From contig NZ_RHFG01000019.1 of NCBI RefSeq assembly GCF_004745485.1, positions 1-64,000 of the forward strand: DNA of 64,000 nt. Reading direction: 5' to 3'. Position numbers and translations under genes: made by a program. Positions 15,935 through 24,414 of the stretch are shown here, in pieces (the first letter of the stretch is position 1; every line of letters begins with the position of its first letter). This stretch comes from Brevibacterium sp. S22. GTDB lineage: Bacteria > Actinomycetota > Actinomycetes > Actinomycetales > Brevibacteriaceae. A model generated the notes under the pieces. That model did no database searches. It was not told where the DNA came from and worked only from the letters and a program-made list of their open reading frames with translations.

Positions 15935-17422
15935 TCACTGGTCGACGACGGCCCACATCGTGCTCGTGTCCTCGTTCGTCGCAATGACGAAACGTCCGCT
16001 CGAGCTCAGGTCGGAGTAGTCCCCTGCCGGATGGTCGCTGACCGGTTTGCCCGTCTTCACCTCGAAGAACGTCGTCTTCTTGTGGTCGGTGACGACGATC
16101 AGTCCGAGGTCCGGCAGCACTCCCTGCCCTCCCCAATAGCCTGTTTCGCCTTCTTCTTTCAGCTTCGGCCCGTCGGTCGTCCATACTGGTTTGCCGGTGG
16201 CCGCATCGAGTGCGGCGATTCCGCCTTCGGGTGCCGGAACGATGACGGCGGTCTGGCCGCCGATGTCGACCGGTTCCCATTGCGGACTGCCGAGACCGCC
16301 GATGACAGCAGCCGCGGCTTCCGGTGCGTCTGCATACCACCCGTCGACGGCACCGTCCGATCCTTGGTACTTCACCGCAGAGGCGAACAGCTCGGTCTGC
16401 AGGCACGCCGGCTTCCCCTCTGCGCTGAAGCGCAGTTCGGTGCCGCACACAGCGTCGAAGGTGTCTTCCATACTCACGTCCACAGACTGTTCGGTGGCCG
16501 TCAGCGTGGGAGAGTCGGAGGACTTCAGGTCCGTGGGGATGCTCAGCTGCGCCGCACGTGTCACTGCCGAGCTCAACGGATCGTCGGGGTCCGCGGACCC
16601 GTAGACGTAGGTCAGATTGCCGGGATCGAGAGTCGGGTACACGGTGAAGTAGTCGGCTCCGGTGTCGTCGATCTTGCGCGCCTCGGTGATGGGGATCGAC
16701 ATGTGCGTGCCGTCGTCGAATGACACACGCGTGACCATCGACTCGTCCCCGTCCATCCAGGACATGACCCCTGATTTGCGGTCCGGCGCCAGCTCGAGGA
16801 GGCGACCGCCGAAGGTCTGTCCGTCCTCACCGACCGAGCGCGCCGGCCAGGCTTCCTTCCCCGTTTCCGGGTCGAGTGCGTAGAGGACGGTGTTCCCTTC
16901 GGCTGAGGGTTCGCAGTTCTCCTCGGAGTCCATCCAGATGTTCTCGAGGAGGATGAGATCTCCCTCGCCGAGGCGGCTGCCTCCTGCCGTCGACTGTGAT
17001 CCGAAGGATTGGGCCGGGCGGCACGAACCGGCGGTGTCGGGGATGTCGAAGGTCCAGACTTCCTGCCCGTCTGCCCACGAGTAGGCCGTGGTCGTACCGG
17101 AGTAGTCGTGGACGATGACATTCTCGCCTGCCGAGTAGGCTTCGGTGCCTCCGTCGTCTTCGTTGGTGTTGGAGTCGATGCTCCACTTCTCGTCGCCGTC
17201 GGCGTCGATGACTCGCAGCTTCTGGCTCATCCAGTCTCCGACCAGAGCCAAGTCTGATCCGTTGTCGGTGATCACCGAGGCGTAGTAGTCGAGTTCGACC
17301 GGTTCGGCCAGGGTCGGGGTCGTCGTCGGTGACGGTGCTCCCTCCGGCTGGCCGGCTCCGTCGCTGCAGCCGCTCAATGCCACCAGCCCCGCTGCTGCGA
17401 CCCCTGCCCACATCCGCTTCAT
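15935..17422 (-). CDS. Secreted lipoprotein with a PQQ-like beta-propeller repeat domain
   Basis: 495 aa from the ATG at 17422 (AGGAG eight bases upstream). The N-terminus is a lipoprotein signal: Lys/Arg, hydrophobic stretch, lipobox LSGC with Cys near residue 19, then a Ser/Pro/Thr linker. The remainder has repeated blocks such as ALDPETGKEAW and ALDAATGKPVW, the Ala-x-Asp-x-x-Thr-Gly-x-x-x-Trp pattern of PQQ/BamB-like propeller blades. It is probably anchored outside the membrane as a protein-interaction scaffold. No enzyme residues were recognised, and it has no cotranscribed neighbour. Confidence 0.8.
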   Translation of the reverse strand: MKRMWAGVAAAGLVALSGCSDGAGQPEGAPSPTTTPTLAEPVELDYYASVITDNGSDLALVGDWMSQKLRVIDADGDEKWSIDSNTNEDDGGTEAYSAGENVIVHDYSGTTTAYSWADGQEVWTFDIPDTAGSCRPAQSFGSQSTAGGSRLGEGDLILLENIWMDSEENCEPSAEGNTVLYALDPETGKEAWPARSVGEDGQTFGGRLLELAPDRKSGVMSWMDGDESMVTRVSFDDGTHMSIPITEARKIDDTGADYFTVYPTLDPGNLTYVYGSADPDDPLSSAVTRAAQLSIPTDLKSSDSPTLTATEQSVDVSMEDTFDAVCGTELRFSAEGKPACLQTELFASAVKYQGSDGAVDGWYADAPEAAAAVIGGLGSPQWEPVDIGGQTAVIVPAPEGGIAALDAATGKPVWTTDGPKLKEEGETGYWGGQGVLPDLGLIVVTDHKKTTFFEVKTGKPVSDHPAGDYSDLSSSGRFVIATNEDTSTMWAVVDQ

Positions 17423-17546
17423 GATGCGTTTCTCCTGCTCATACCCCAAGTCATACGCTGATCATAAGCGGCGGGGCACCGATTCACACTTCGGGCGTGG
17501 TAAGAGTGAGCAGGCCGAGCAACGGAGCCCAGAATGACAGCCGGCG

Positions 17547-18167
17547 CTACACCAGTCCCTGGTCCTCGGCGACGCGGATGGCGCGGGCCCGCGAGTCAAC
17601 CCCGAGCTTCGTGAATACGTTGACGAGGTGGCTCTTCACGGTCGCCTCGGTGACGAAGAGCTCCTGAGCGATCTGTGCGTTCGAGGCCCCGGTGGCCAGC
17701 AGTTTCACGACGTCGCGCTCTCGCCGGGTGAGTTTCGGGCTCGGGTTGCGCATCGCGGCGATGACCTTCGATGAGATCTCTGGCGGCAGGTAGGTGTCTC
17801 CCGCCGCGGCCTTCTCGATCGCCGTTGAGATGTCGCCCGGGTCGATGTCTTTGAGCAGGTAGCCCGACGCCCCGGCGTTGAGTGCGGCGACGATCTCCGA
17901 GTCGAGGTCGAACGTGGTGAGGATGAGCACCGCCGGCGGGTTCTCCAAGGCCCGCAGCCGCTTGGTCACCTCGATGCCGTCGATTCCCTCCCCCAGCCGC
18001 AGGTCGCAGAGGACGACGTCGGGGCCGAGCTCGTCGACGACGACGAGCGCCTCCTCGCCGCTGCCGGCCTCACCGACCACGGCGATGTTTTCCGGTGCGT
18101 CGATGACGGACTTCAGGCCCGCCCGCACGACCGGGTGGTCATCGACGAGGATCACTCGAATGCTCAT
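17547..18167 (-). CDS. NarL/LuxR-type response regulator
   Basis: 206 aa. The receiver domain spans residues 1-120, with the acidic pair Asp9-Asp10 and phosphoacceptor Asp55 in VVLCDLRLGEG. A C-terminal LuxR-type HTH lies at about 142-206 (LTRRERDVVKLLATGASNAQ then EATVKSHLVNVFTKLGVDS). It overlaps the upstream kinase gene by ATGA, so the two form a cognate two-component pair. Target genes are not evident; the MMPL transporter and lipoprotein genes on either side are candidates by position only. Confidence 0.93.
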   Translation of the reverse strand: MSIRVILVDDHPVVRAGLKSVIDAPENIAVVGEAGSGEEALVVVDELGPDVVLCDLRLGEGIDGIEVTKRLRALENPPAVLILTTFDLDSEIVAALNAGASGYLLKDIDPGDISTAIEKAAAGDTYLPPEISSKVIAAMRNPSPKLTRRERDVVKLLATGASNAQIAQELFVTEATVKSHLVNVFTKLGVDSRARAIRVAEDQGLV

Positions 18168-19600
18168 GCGTTCTCTCCTGTGTCGGTGTTCTCACGTGTG
18201 CTGCCATCACCCTCGCCGAGGCGGCCGGTCGGATCCGCACCCGAGCCCTCGGCGGGTGTGCCGCCTCCCTCTTCGCCGAGGTGGTCGGCTGTGTCCGTAT
18301 GTGTGCCCTCGGCGGGGGCGCCGAGTCCGTCACCGCGGGTGTGGAGCTGGGATTGGCTGGGCAAGGTCGCGGAGATCGCGAAGCCGGATCCCTGACTCGA
18401 TTCGATGACGAGTTCCCCACCGAGTTCGCGCATTCTCGAGCCGATGAAGTCGAGGCCGAAACCCGAGTCCGGGTTCCGCTGTCGGGTGTGCGGATCCGCC
18501 ATGCCGACCCCATCGTCGACGATGTCCATTCGAATCGTCCCGTCGAGGTCCATGAGGCTGACCATCACCCGTGTGGCCTGGGAGTGCTGACGGACGTTGG
18601 ACAGCGCCGACTGCGCGGTCCGCAGCAGCGCCACTTCCACCTCGGCGGACAGGGTCGGCAGGGTCTCGTCGACGTCGAGGTGGCCGCGGATCGAGCTGTC
18701 GTCCTCGAGGCGGGCGAGCAGCCGGCGGATGGCCGCGGTCAGCGCTCCGTCTTCGAGCTCGGCCGGGGCGAGGGCTGCGATGATGCGGCGGACATCGCGT
18801 GAGCTCTGTGCGGCGAGGTCCTCGACCTGGGCGAGCACCTGGCCGGCGCGGTCATCGGTGGTGCGCTCCGCCTCGGCGTGGGCGATGAGGCGGATCGACG
18901 AGATCGACTGCGCGATCGTGTCGTGGATGTCGCGGGAGACGCGGGTGCGTTCCTGGATCTCGCCGGCGTGCCGCTGGGTCAGGGCGAGCTCGTCCTGAAG
19001 GTCGAGCAGGTTCTGGTGGGCGAGTTCGAGGGAGCGCAGCAGCTCCTCACGGCGGCGGCCCTCGCGCAGCAGTTCGATGTAGCCGCGGGACAGGCCGAGC
19101 GCGAAGACGGCGCCGATGAGGGAGCCGATGATGCTCGGGGTCGGCACCTGTCCGTAGTGCCCGAGAGGGGCGACGATGGTCGCGATGTAGGTGAGCGCGG
19201 TGAAGACGACGGCGATGCGCAGGGAGAACAGGTGGCCGGCGAGCAGCCAGAGGAGGAAGGCGACCCAGATGAACTCGGCGGAGACGAGCAGTGTGCACAG
19301 CCAGGCGGCGGCGAGGACGATCAGCCACCACTTCGCCAGCACCAGTGCGCCCGAGCGAGCCGCGCGCACGGCCCCGAGGGCATACCAGGCGAGGAAGACG
19401 ACGCTCACAGCGATGGCGGCGAGCATCGGAGCGCCGGTGGTCACTGCTCGGATGCAGGAGATGAGCATGAGGACGAGCGCGATGGCGTGCTGACCGAACT
19501 CCATCGTGCGTTCTGTCCACTTGCGTGCGCCCACGCTGCCGCCTTTCTGCAGATCGGCCGCGACGGCGAAGGTGCCGAAGCGGTGATCACGTGCTGTCAT
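18164..19600 (-). CDS. NarL-family sensor histidine kinase
   Basis: 478 aa from the ATG at 19600 (GGGAG just upstream). About five to six membrane helices fill residues 35-175 with no large extracellular domain, followed by a coiled segment and a HisKA_3 dimerisation box (SRDIHDTIAQSISSIRL) with phospho-His226. The ATPase domain follows, with the glycine-rich box DDGVGM and SGFGLDFIGSRMRELGG. The membrane-only sensor suggests detection of a membrane or envelope signal. The C-terminal 55 residues are a low-complexity acidic Gly/Thr/Glu tail with repeated GEE/GEG blocks, absent from typical kinases. Confidence 0.92.
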   Translation of the reverse strand: MTARDHRFGTFAVAADLQKGGSVGARKWTERTMEFGQHAIALVLMLISCIRAVTTGAPMLAAIAVSVVFLAWYALGAVRAARSGALVLAKWWLIVLAAAWLCTLLVSAEFIWVAFLLWLLAGHLFSLRIAVVFTALTYIATIVAPLGHYGQVPTPSIIGSLIGAVFALGLSRGYIELLREGRRREELLRSLELAHQNLLDLQDELALTQRHAGEIQERTRVSRDIHDTIAQSISSIRLIAHAEAERTTDDRAGQVLAQVEDLAAQSSRDVRRIIAALAPAELEDGALTAAIRRLLARLEDDSSIRGHLDVDETLPTLSAEVEVALLRTAQSALSNVRQHSQATRVMVSLMDLDGTIRMDIVDDGVGMADPHTRQRNPDSGFGLDFIGSRMRELGGELVIESSQGSGFAISATLPSQSQLHTRGDGLGAPAEGTHTDTADHLGEEGGGTPAEGSGADPTGRLGEGDGSTRENTDTGENA

Positions 19601-19672
19601 GAATCTCCCTGCCAACTCAATCACATCCGGGACCCCGGTGGTATGTCATAGGCACCACCCGGTGCGGAAACC

Positions 19673-19715
19673 GAGCAGGCCCGGGCGACGAGATGGTCGT
19701 CGCCCGGGCCTGCTC
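19673..19715 (-). terminator. Terminator of the MMPL transporter gene
   Basis: A perfect 19-bp stem (19673-19691 with 19697-19715) closes on the 5-base loop GATGG, 20 bases beyond the MMPL stop. The arms begin GAGCAGGCCCGGGCGAC. The T-tract is weak, as is common in actinobacteria. Confidence 0.85.
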
Positions 19716-19734
19716 AACTCGTTCAGGCGTCGGT

Positions 19735-22062
19735 TCAGTGCTTGCCGTGATGGGATGCGGAACCGGAGTCCGCAGATCCCTTCTCGACGAGCAGATGAGT
19801 GGACTGCAGGTCGTGCCCGTCCTCGCTCGAGCGTGCGGTCGAACCGTCGGCCGCACCCTCAGCTGCGCGCTCGTGGAAGTGGGTGATCGCCTTGTTCGGC
19901 CACCACATCCGATCGCCGACGAGCCCGAAGATCGAGGGCACGATGACGGTGCGCACGATGATCGTGTCGACCAGCACGCCGACTCCGACGATGAGGCCGA
20001 GCTGGCCGAGCACCATCAGCGGCAGCATGCCCAATGCCGCGAACACTCCGGCCAGGACGATGCCGGCGCTGGTGATGACGCCGCCGGTGTGTGCGACGGC
20101 TTCGATCATGCCCTGGCGTCCGCCGTGGATGACGGACTCCTTCTTCGCGCGGTGGGCGAGGAAGATCGAGTAGTCGATGCCCAGCGCGACGAGGAAGAGG
20201 AACGCGAGGATCGGCACCTGCGCATCGAGTGCCGACTGTCCGAAGATCGTCCGGGACAGGAATGCGCCGAGTCCGATCGCCGCAGCCGAGGACACCACGT
20301 TGACCACCAGCAGGGTGAACGCGGCGATGGGTGCGCGGAGGATGCCGAGCAGGATGATGAAGCTGATCGCCAGGACCATCGGGACGATCGTGAAGAAGTC
20401 CGTCTGATTGCCGTCACGGGCGTCGAGCTCCGTGGCCGCGGCACCGCCCACCTGGGCGTCGGCTCCGTCGATGGCGTGGACATCGCTGCGGATGTCTTCG
20501 ACGAGGTCGAGTCCCTGCGCGCTGTCGGGTTCGTACTCGCCGGTGACCATGATCTTCGTGATCGAGGTGCCGTCGATGTTCGTGTCCTCGATCGCCGAGG
20601 CGCGCACCACGCCGTTCGTATCGCTGACGGAATCGACGACGTCGTCCGCGTGGTCGGTATCGGCGAGGATCCAGATGGGCTGGGATTCACCGGGTGGGAA
20701 ATGGTCGGACAGGACGTCGAGTCCCTGCGCCGATTCGGACTGGACCCGGAACTTCTCGCTCTGGTCGAGGCCGATCGACGATCCGATGAACCCGGTGGCC
20801 ATGACGCCGAGGATGACGATTCCGGCACCGAGGTGGAGCCCGGGTCTCCGGACCACGCGAGTGGCGATGGTGCGCCAGATCGAGGGCTTCGCCGAGGCGG
20901 CCCCGTCCCTGGTGTCAGCCGCGCGGTCACCGAGCTCCCGCGCCGAGTGCGGGGCCGCCTCGGCGGGGGCGGTGTCCTCGTCCGAGCCCTGCGCGGTGAG
21001 CGCGTCCTCGGTCTTCGGCACGAAGGGCCAGAACACTCGCTTGCCGCAGATCGCGAGTACGGGCGGCAGGGCGAAGAGGACGGCGGCCGCGGAGATGAGC
21101 AGGCCGACGGCCGCGGTGATGCCCAGTCCGCGGGTGCCGGGGATGATTGCGAAGACGAGGCTGAGCAGGGACAGGACGACGGTGAGGTTCGAGGCGAGGA
21201 TCGTCGTTGCGGTGTGTGTCCAGGCCTCGGCGAGTGCGGTGCGGTGGTCGGTGAAGCGGCGCAGCTCCTCGCGGTAGCGGGAGATGAGCAGGAGGGCGTA
21301 GTTCGCGCCGGCGCCGAAGACGAGGACACTGATGATTCCCGCGTCGAACTGCAGGTCGAGCCAGTCGCCGACGGCCGCGGTCACGGTCGAGGCGAGTCCG
21401 TCGGCGGTGCCGATGACGATGAGTGGCAGCAGCCACAGGATCGGTGAGCGGTAGGTGATGATCAGCAGCAGGGCGACGATGACGATGGTGACGATCAGCA
21501 ACGTGAAGTCGGCACCATTGAACGCCGAGGCGATGTCGGCGCCGATCGCGGGACCGCCGGTGACCAGCAGGGACATGCCGTCGTCAGTGAGTTCTGAGGC
21601 GGTCGGGTCATCGGAGATGGCGGTGCGCAGGTCATCGACGGTGTCAGCGGTGTCCGAGTTCGTCAGGCCGACGGTGATGGGCACCATGAGCAGTGCGGCC
21701 TGCTTGTCGTCGCTCAGTATCGGCCCGGTCACGGTTTCGGTGGATTCGTCGCCGACGGAATCGCCGAGCGAGCCGCCCAGCGTCTTCAGTTCGGCCTGAT
21801 CGTTCGCGGACAGTTCGGATCCGTCGGTAAGGGAGGCCACGACCATGACGGACTGCTTGTCGGCTTCGGGGAACTTGTCGAGGGTCTGCTGGGCCTGGGC
21901 CGATTCGGAGTCGGCCGGAGCGGTTTCGTTGGCCCGGTCCTCACCTGCTCCGGACAGGAGTCCGAAGATCAGAGCGACGAGGACGACGACCCCGCCGAGG
22001 ACGAACCACGAACCGCGCTTCGATGTCAGCGTATGTGCGGTTTTCGCCAGTGGTGAGTTCAT
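19735..22062 (-). CDS. MMPL/RND-superfamily membrane transporter
   Basis: 775 aa with the duplicated RND layout: an N-terminal membrane helix, an extracytoplasmic domain (about 45-180), five to six helices, a second extracytoplasmic domain (about 430-560) and a final helix bundle. The MMPL-type GxxxD-Y motif is visible twice, as VFGAGANYALLLISRYREEL and LVALGIDYSIFLAHRAKKE. Proteins of this kind export lipids, siderophores or toxic compounds using proton motive force. CTGGAG precedes the ATG, and TATATT lies at 22077-22082 on the minus strand. No adjacent TetR regulator is present. Substrate unknown. Confidence 0.9.
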   Translation of the reverse strand: MNSPLAKTAHTLTSKRGSWFVLGGVVVLVALIFGLLSGAGEDRANETAPADSESAQAQQTLDKFPEADKQSVMVVASLTDGSELSANDQAELKTLGGSLGDSVGDESTETVTGPILSDDKQAALLMVPITVGLTNSDTADTVDDLRTAISDDPTASELTDDGMSLLVTGGPAIGADIASAFNGADFTLLIVTIVIVALLLIITYRSPILWLLPLIVIGTADGLASTVTAAVGDWLDLQFDAGIISVLVFGAGANYALLLISRYREELRRFTDHRTALAEAWTHTATTILASNLTVVLSLLSLVFAIIPGTRGLGITAAVGLLISAAAVLFALPPVLAICGKRVFWPFVPKTEDALTAQGSDEDTAPAEAAPHSARELGDRAADTRDGAASAKPSIWRTIATRVVRRPGLHLGAGIVILGVMATGFIGSSIGLDQSEKFRVQSESAQGLDVLSDHFPPGESQPIWILADTDHADDVVDSVSDTNGVVRASAIEDTNIDGTSITKIMVTGEYEPDSAQGLDLVEDIRSDVHAIDGADAQVGGAAATELDARDGNQTDFFTIVPMVLAISFIILLGILRAPIAAFTLLVVNVVSSAAAIGLGAFLSRTIFGQSALDAQVPILAFLFLVALGIDYSIFLAHRAKKESVIHGGRQGMIEAVAHTGGVITSAGIVLAGVFAALGMLPLMVLGQLGLIVGVGVLVDTIIVRTVIVPSIFGLVGDRMWWPNKAITHFHERAAEGAADGSTARSSEDGHDLQSTHLLVEKGSADSGSASHHGKH

Positions 22063-22394
22063 GACTCCAGTCCATCAATATACGGACCGGTGCACATCGC
22101 CTATGAGTTCAGATCCGATCTGCAACTTTCGATGGAGGAAACCTGCTGACCAGGAATGATGGTGGAATCGGGAGGTGGAAGGGTTGGGCCGGAAGGGCGG
22201 GAGGATCGCCGGGAGGGCGGCCCTTGGGCGGCTCCGGAGGGGAGGCTTCTGGTCTCACTTACCGGTTAGGTTGAAGAACGTGTCGTGCAAAGTGCGTTCT
22301 TCGGGTTAAGCGATAAGTGAGACCTAGGGGCCGAGAAAAAGGGGCCGCGACGCAGGAGCCGACAGAGGAGGAGCCGAGGGTGAGAGCCAGCGGC
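22063..22394. other. Long intergenic region between the MMPL and nicotinamidase genes
   Basis: 332 bases without a gene. It contains a probable MMPL promoter near 22077-22082, a G-rich stretch (22165-22250) and the large imperfect dyad at 22252-22323. Reading frames crossing it on the plus strand are antisense shadows of the nicotinamidase gene. Confidence 0.6.
22252..22323. repeat. Large imperfect inverted repeat (29-base arms)
   Basis: Arms 22252-22280 and 22295-22323 match at 23 of 29 positions around a 14-base loop. The outer ten bases (GTCTCACTTA) and the inner eight (GAAGAACG) match perfectly; mismatches cluster in the middle. It lies 71 bases downstream of the nicotinamidase stop and 190 bases upstream of the MMPL start. 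It may be a terminator without a T-tract, a structured RNA element, or a remnant of a small mobile repeat. Confidence 0.65.
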
Positions 22395-22961
22395 TCACGC
22401 CAGGTCGGCTCCCGCCTTTTCGACCTCTGCGAGGGCTGCCCTGCTCGAGTCCTCCCCGACTCCGGCGACGAGGTCGGTGAGGACACGGACCTGCACGCCG
22501 GAGTCCAATGCGTCGAGGGCGGAGGCGCGTACGCAGTGGTCGGTGGCGATGCCGACGACGTCCACCTCGGTGATGGTGAGTTCGTCCAGAAGCTCGCCGA
22601 GGCGGCTCCCCGTCTCCGTGGTCCCTTGGAAGGCCGAATAGTCGGGCTTGCCTTGGCCCTTGCGGACTTCATGGGTGATGGGCGTGGTGTCGAGGAGCGG
22701 GTCGAACTCGGCACCGGACGTGCCGGCGACACAGTGGACGGGCCAGGTATCGACGAAGTCCGGAGAGTCGCTGAAATGGCCGCCGTTGTCATTGTCGGCA
22801 TCGTGCCAGTCGCGGGAGGCGATGACGGCGTCGTAGTCGCTGGCATGTGCGGCGAGGTGGCGCGTAATGCCCTCGGCGACGCGGTCGCCGCCGGTCACGC
22901 CGAGCGCGCCGCCTTCGGTGAAATCGTTCTGGACATCGACGATGAGGAGTGCCTTGACCAT
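22395..22961 (-). CDS. pncA: Nicotinamidase / isochorismatase-family hydrolase
   Basis: 188 aa, cytoplasmic, deamidates nicotinamide to nicotinate in NAD salvage. The catalytic triad Asp9 (IVDVQNDF), Lys101 (EVRKGQ) and Cys143 (ATDHCVRAS) and metal ligands Asp51 and His53 (SRDWHD) are all present in the PncA arrangement, which separates it from other isochorismatase-like proteins. The ATG at 22961 has no ribosome-binding site, and TATGCT lies exactly six bases upstream, so the mRNA is probably leaderless. It is a single gene. Confidence 0.92.
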   Translation of the reverse strand: MVKALLIVDVQNDFTEGGALGVTGGDRVAEGITRHLAAHASDYDAVIASRDWHDADNDNGGHFSDSPDFVDTWPVHCVAGTSGAEFDPLLDTTPITHEVRKGQGKPDYSAFQGTTETGSRLGELLDELTITEVDVVGIATDHCVRASALDALDSGVQVRVLTDLVAGVGEDSSRAALAEVEKAGADLA

Positions 22962-22973
22962 GCTTCGAGCATA
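22962..22973 (-). promoter_or_regulatory. -10 element of the leaderless pncA promoter
   Basis: On the minus strand TATGCT (22973-22968) is followed by six bases and the ATG at 22961. No purine-rich Shine-Dalgarno sequence fits between. Confidence 0.45.
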
Positions 22974-23009
22974 GGCGTTTCCGTATGGTTTTCCAGGGCT
23001 GCGCTGAAT

Positions 23010-23753
23010 TCAGATCCAGCCACGGGCGTCGAAGATGCGGTGGTAGATCTCGCGGACGACGGCTTCCTTGCGGGCGTTGTAATCCATGACCGTCTCCCCG
23101 GCCGCGTTCGTTTCCTCAGCAGAGGCGCGTTTCACCGACTGGTAGAGCTCGCGGTCGTCCTCGTGCTCGCGCAGCCAGTCGCGGAACAGCCGCATCCGCG
23201 CCACTTCTGCGCAACGGGGCCCGAAGACGTGGAGATTGCAATTCAGCTGCCCGGGTTTCGGATCGAGACGTTTGAACATGCGGTGTTCGTACCAGGCGGG
23301 TTCGCGGATGGTGAGGTCGAATCCTGCCTCGCCGAGCGCATGGACGTAGTCGTCCTCGGCCGTGGGGTCGGCGACAACAAGGGCGATGTCGATGATCGGC
23401 TTCGCCGGCAATCCCGGCACCGAGGTGGAGCCCACGTGTGCCATGCCGACGAACGTTCCATTCGGAGCGAGCACTCGACGGATCCGGCGGGCGGCCTCGG
23501 CGAAATGATCGGCCCACGCCGGATCGTGCTCGACGATCTGGATAGGGGCCGGAGCAGTGGTCGGCCGTGCCCAGAGGTCGGGGTCCTTGACGTCGTTGAA
23601 TGTGACGATGTCGACCACCTCGGCGAACATCTGGTCGACGGGCTCACCGCCCGCGGAATCGACCACTCGGCCGAAGGACGAGACCTCCTGGCCCGAGAGC
23701 TCCCAGGCAGGGGCTTCCCTGCCGGATGTCCCGTCAGCCGGCGGCCGAGTCAT
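23010..23753 (-). CDS. GrpB-family (UPF0157) nucleotidyltransferase-fold protein
   Basis: 247 aa. The GrpB domain runs from about residue 70 (IQIVEHDPAWADHFAEAA) to the end, with the nucleotidyltransferase-like HVGSTSVPGLPAKPIIDIAL carrying the paired acidic residues. Usual family length is about 170-190 aa; here there is an N-terminal extension of some 65 residues, and an internal ATG at 23630 could be the real start. It is 9 bp downstream of the DoxX gene and probably in its operon. Biochemical function of the family is not established. Confidence 0.8.
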   Translation of the reverse strand: MTRPPADGTSGREAPAWELSGQEVSSFGRVVDSAGGEPVDQMFAEVVDIVTFNDVKDPDLWARPTTAPAPIQIVEHDPAWADHFAEAARRIRRVLAPNGTFVGMAHVGSTSVPGLPAKPIIDIALVVADPTAEDDYVHALGEAGFDLTIREPAWYEHRMFKRLDPKPGQLNCNLHVFGPRCAEVARMRLFRDWLREHEDDRELYQSVKRASAEETNAAGETVMDYNARKEAVVREIYHRIFDARGWI

Positions 23754-23762
23754 CGTCGAGTC

Positions 23763-24239
23763 TCACGCCTGCTTGAGGGCGCGCTTCTCGGCTTTCTTCG
23801 CTGCCTTGGCGGCGGCCTTCTCGATGACCTTGGTGCTGTCGCCTTCTCCGGCGATGAGGAGGAGCCCGCCGAGTGCCGCGAGGTTCTTCGAGAACTGAGT
23901 CTGGTGGGCTTTCGCGTCGCCGCCCTCCATCTCCCAGAAGGAGTGTCCGGCCAGCGTGGTCGGGACGAGGGAGCCGGCGAGCGCCAGCGCCGAGAGTCGC
24001 GGCTTGATGCCGAGCAGGAGGGTCGCACCGGCGAGGATCTGCACTCCGCCGTTGATGCGCACGAGCAGCTCGTTGTCATCGGGCAGTGCGGGGACGTATT
24101 CGCGGATGGCATCCAGCGTCGACTCCGCCATCGCCGCCTTTCCGGCCGGGTCCTTCACGGCCGACAGGCCGCCGGTGATGAAGATCGGGGCGGTGAGCAT
24201 GCGTCCCGCCGTCTGCAGCAGCGATGGTCCAAAAATCAC
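23763..24239 (-). CDS. DoxX-family membrane protein
   Basis: 158 aa with four hydrophobic segments. The features match DoxX/DoxD-like proteins: RMLTAPIFITGGLSAVKDP near the N-terminus, followed by GGVQILAGATLLLGIKPRL and a final helix near GGLLLIAGEGD. The GTG start has AAGGAG about seven bases upstream. DoxX proteins are small inner-membrane proteins, in actinobacteria sometimes tied to redox or thiol stress; the specific role is not known. The lysine/alanine-rich tail is presumably cytoplasmic. First gene of a probable DoxX-GrpB operon. Confidence 0.85.
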   Translation of the reverse strand: MIFGPSLLQTAGRMLTAPIFITGGLSAVKDPAGKAAMAESTLDAIREYVPALPDDNELLVRINGGVQILAGATLLLGIKPRLSALALAGSLVPTTLAGHSFWEMEGGDAKAHQTQFSKNLAALGGLLLIAGEGDSTKVIEKAAAKAAKKAEKRALKQA

Positions 24240-24277
24240 GGAGTACTCCTTAGGTCTATGGGGTTTTGAGCCTAACG

Positions 24278-24320
24278 GACGCCGGGGCCGTGCCTCAATT
24301 TCGAGGACGGCCCCGGCGTC
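24278..24320 (-). terminator. Terminator downstream of the CPBP protease gene
   Basis: A perfect 14-bp GC-rich stem (24278-24291 with 24307-24320, arms GACGCCGGGGCCGT) is extended by an inner CCTC/GAGG pairing within the loop. It lies about 95 bases beyond the CPBP stop and just upstream of the DoxX promoter. Confidence 0.8.
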
Positions 24321-24414
24321 ATATTTCGATGGTGGTCAGGCGGTCAGGCTGTCTGCCGGTGGTCAGGTGCGGCGGCAGCAGGCGGTCTGCGCGTGACGGT
24401 TGGGCTTCCGGCGA

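Noticed and set aside
19693-21447. Plus-strand frame of 584 codons opposite the MMPL gene
   Set aside because: Asp/Glu/Arg/Gly-rich shadow of a complete MMPL coding sequence, starting inside that gene's terminator hairpin.
22317-24269. Long plus-strand frame (about 650 codons) across pncA, GrpB and DoxX
   Set aside because: Antisense of three recognisable genes with composition biased to Gly/Arg/Asp/Val; it runs through the intergenic dyad and a terminator-free gap without any motif.
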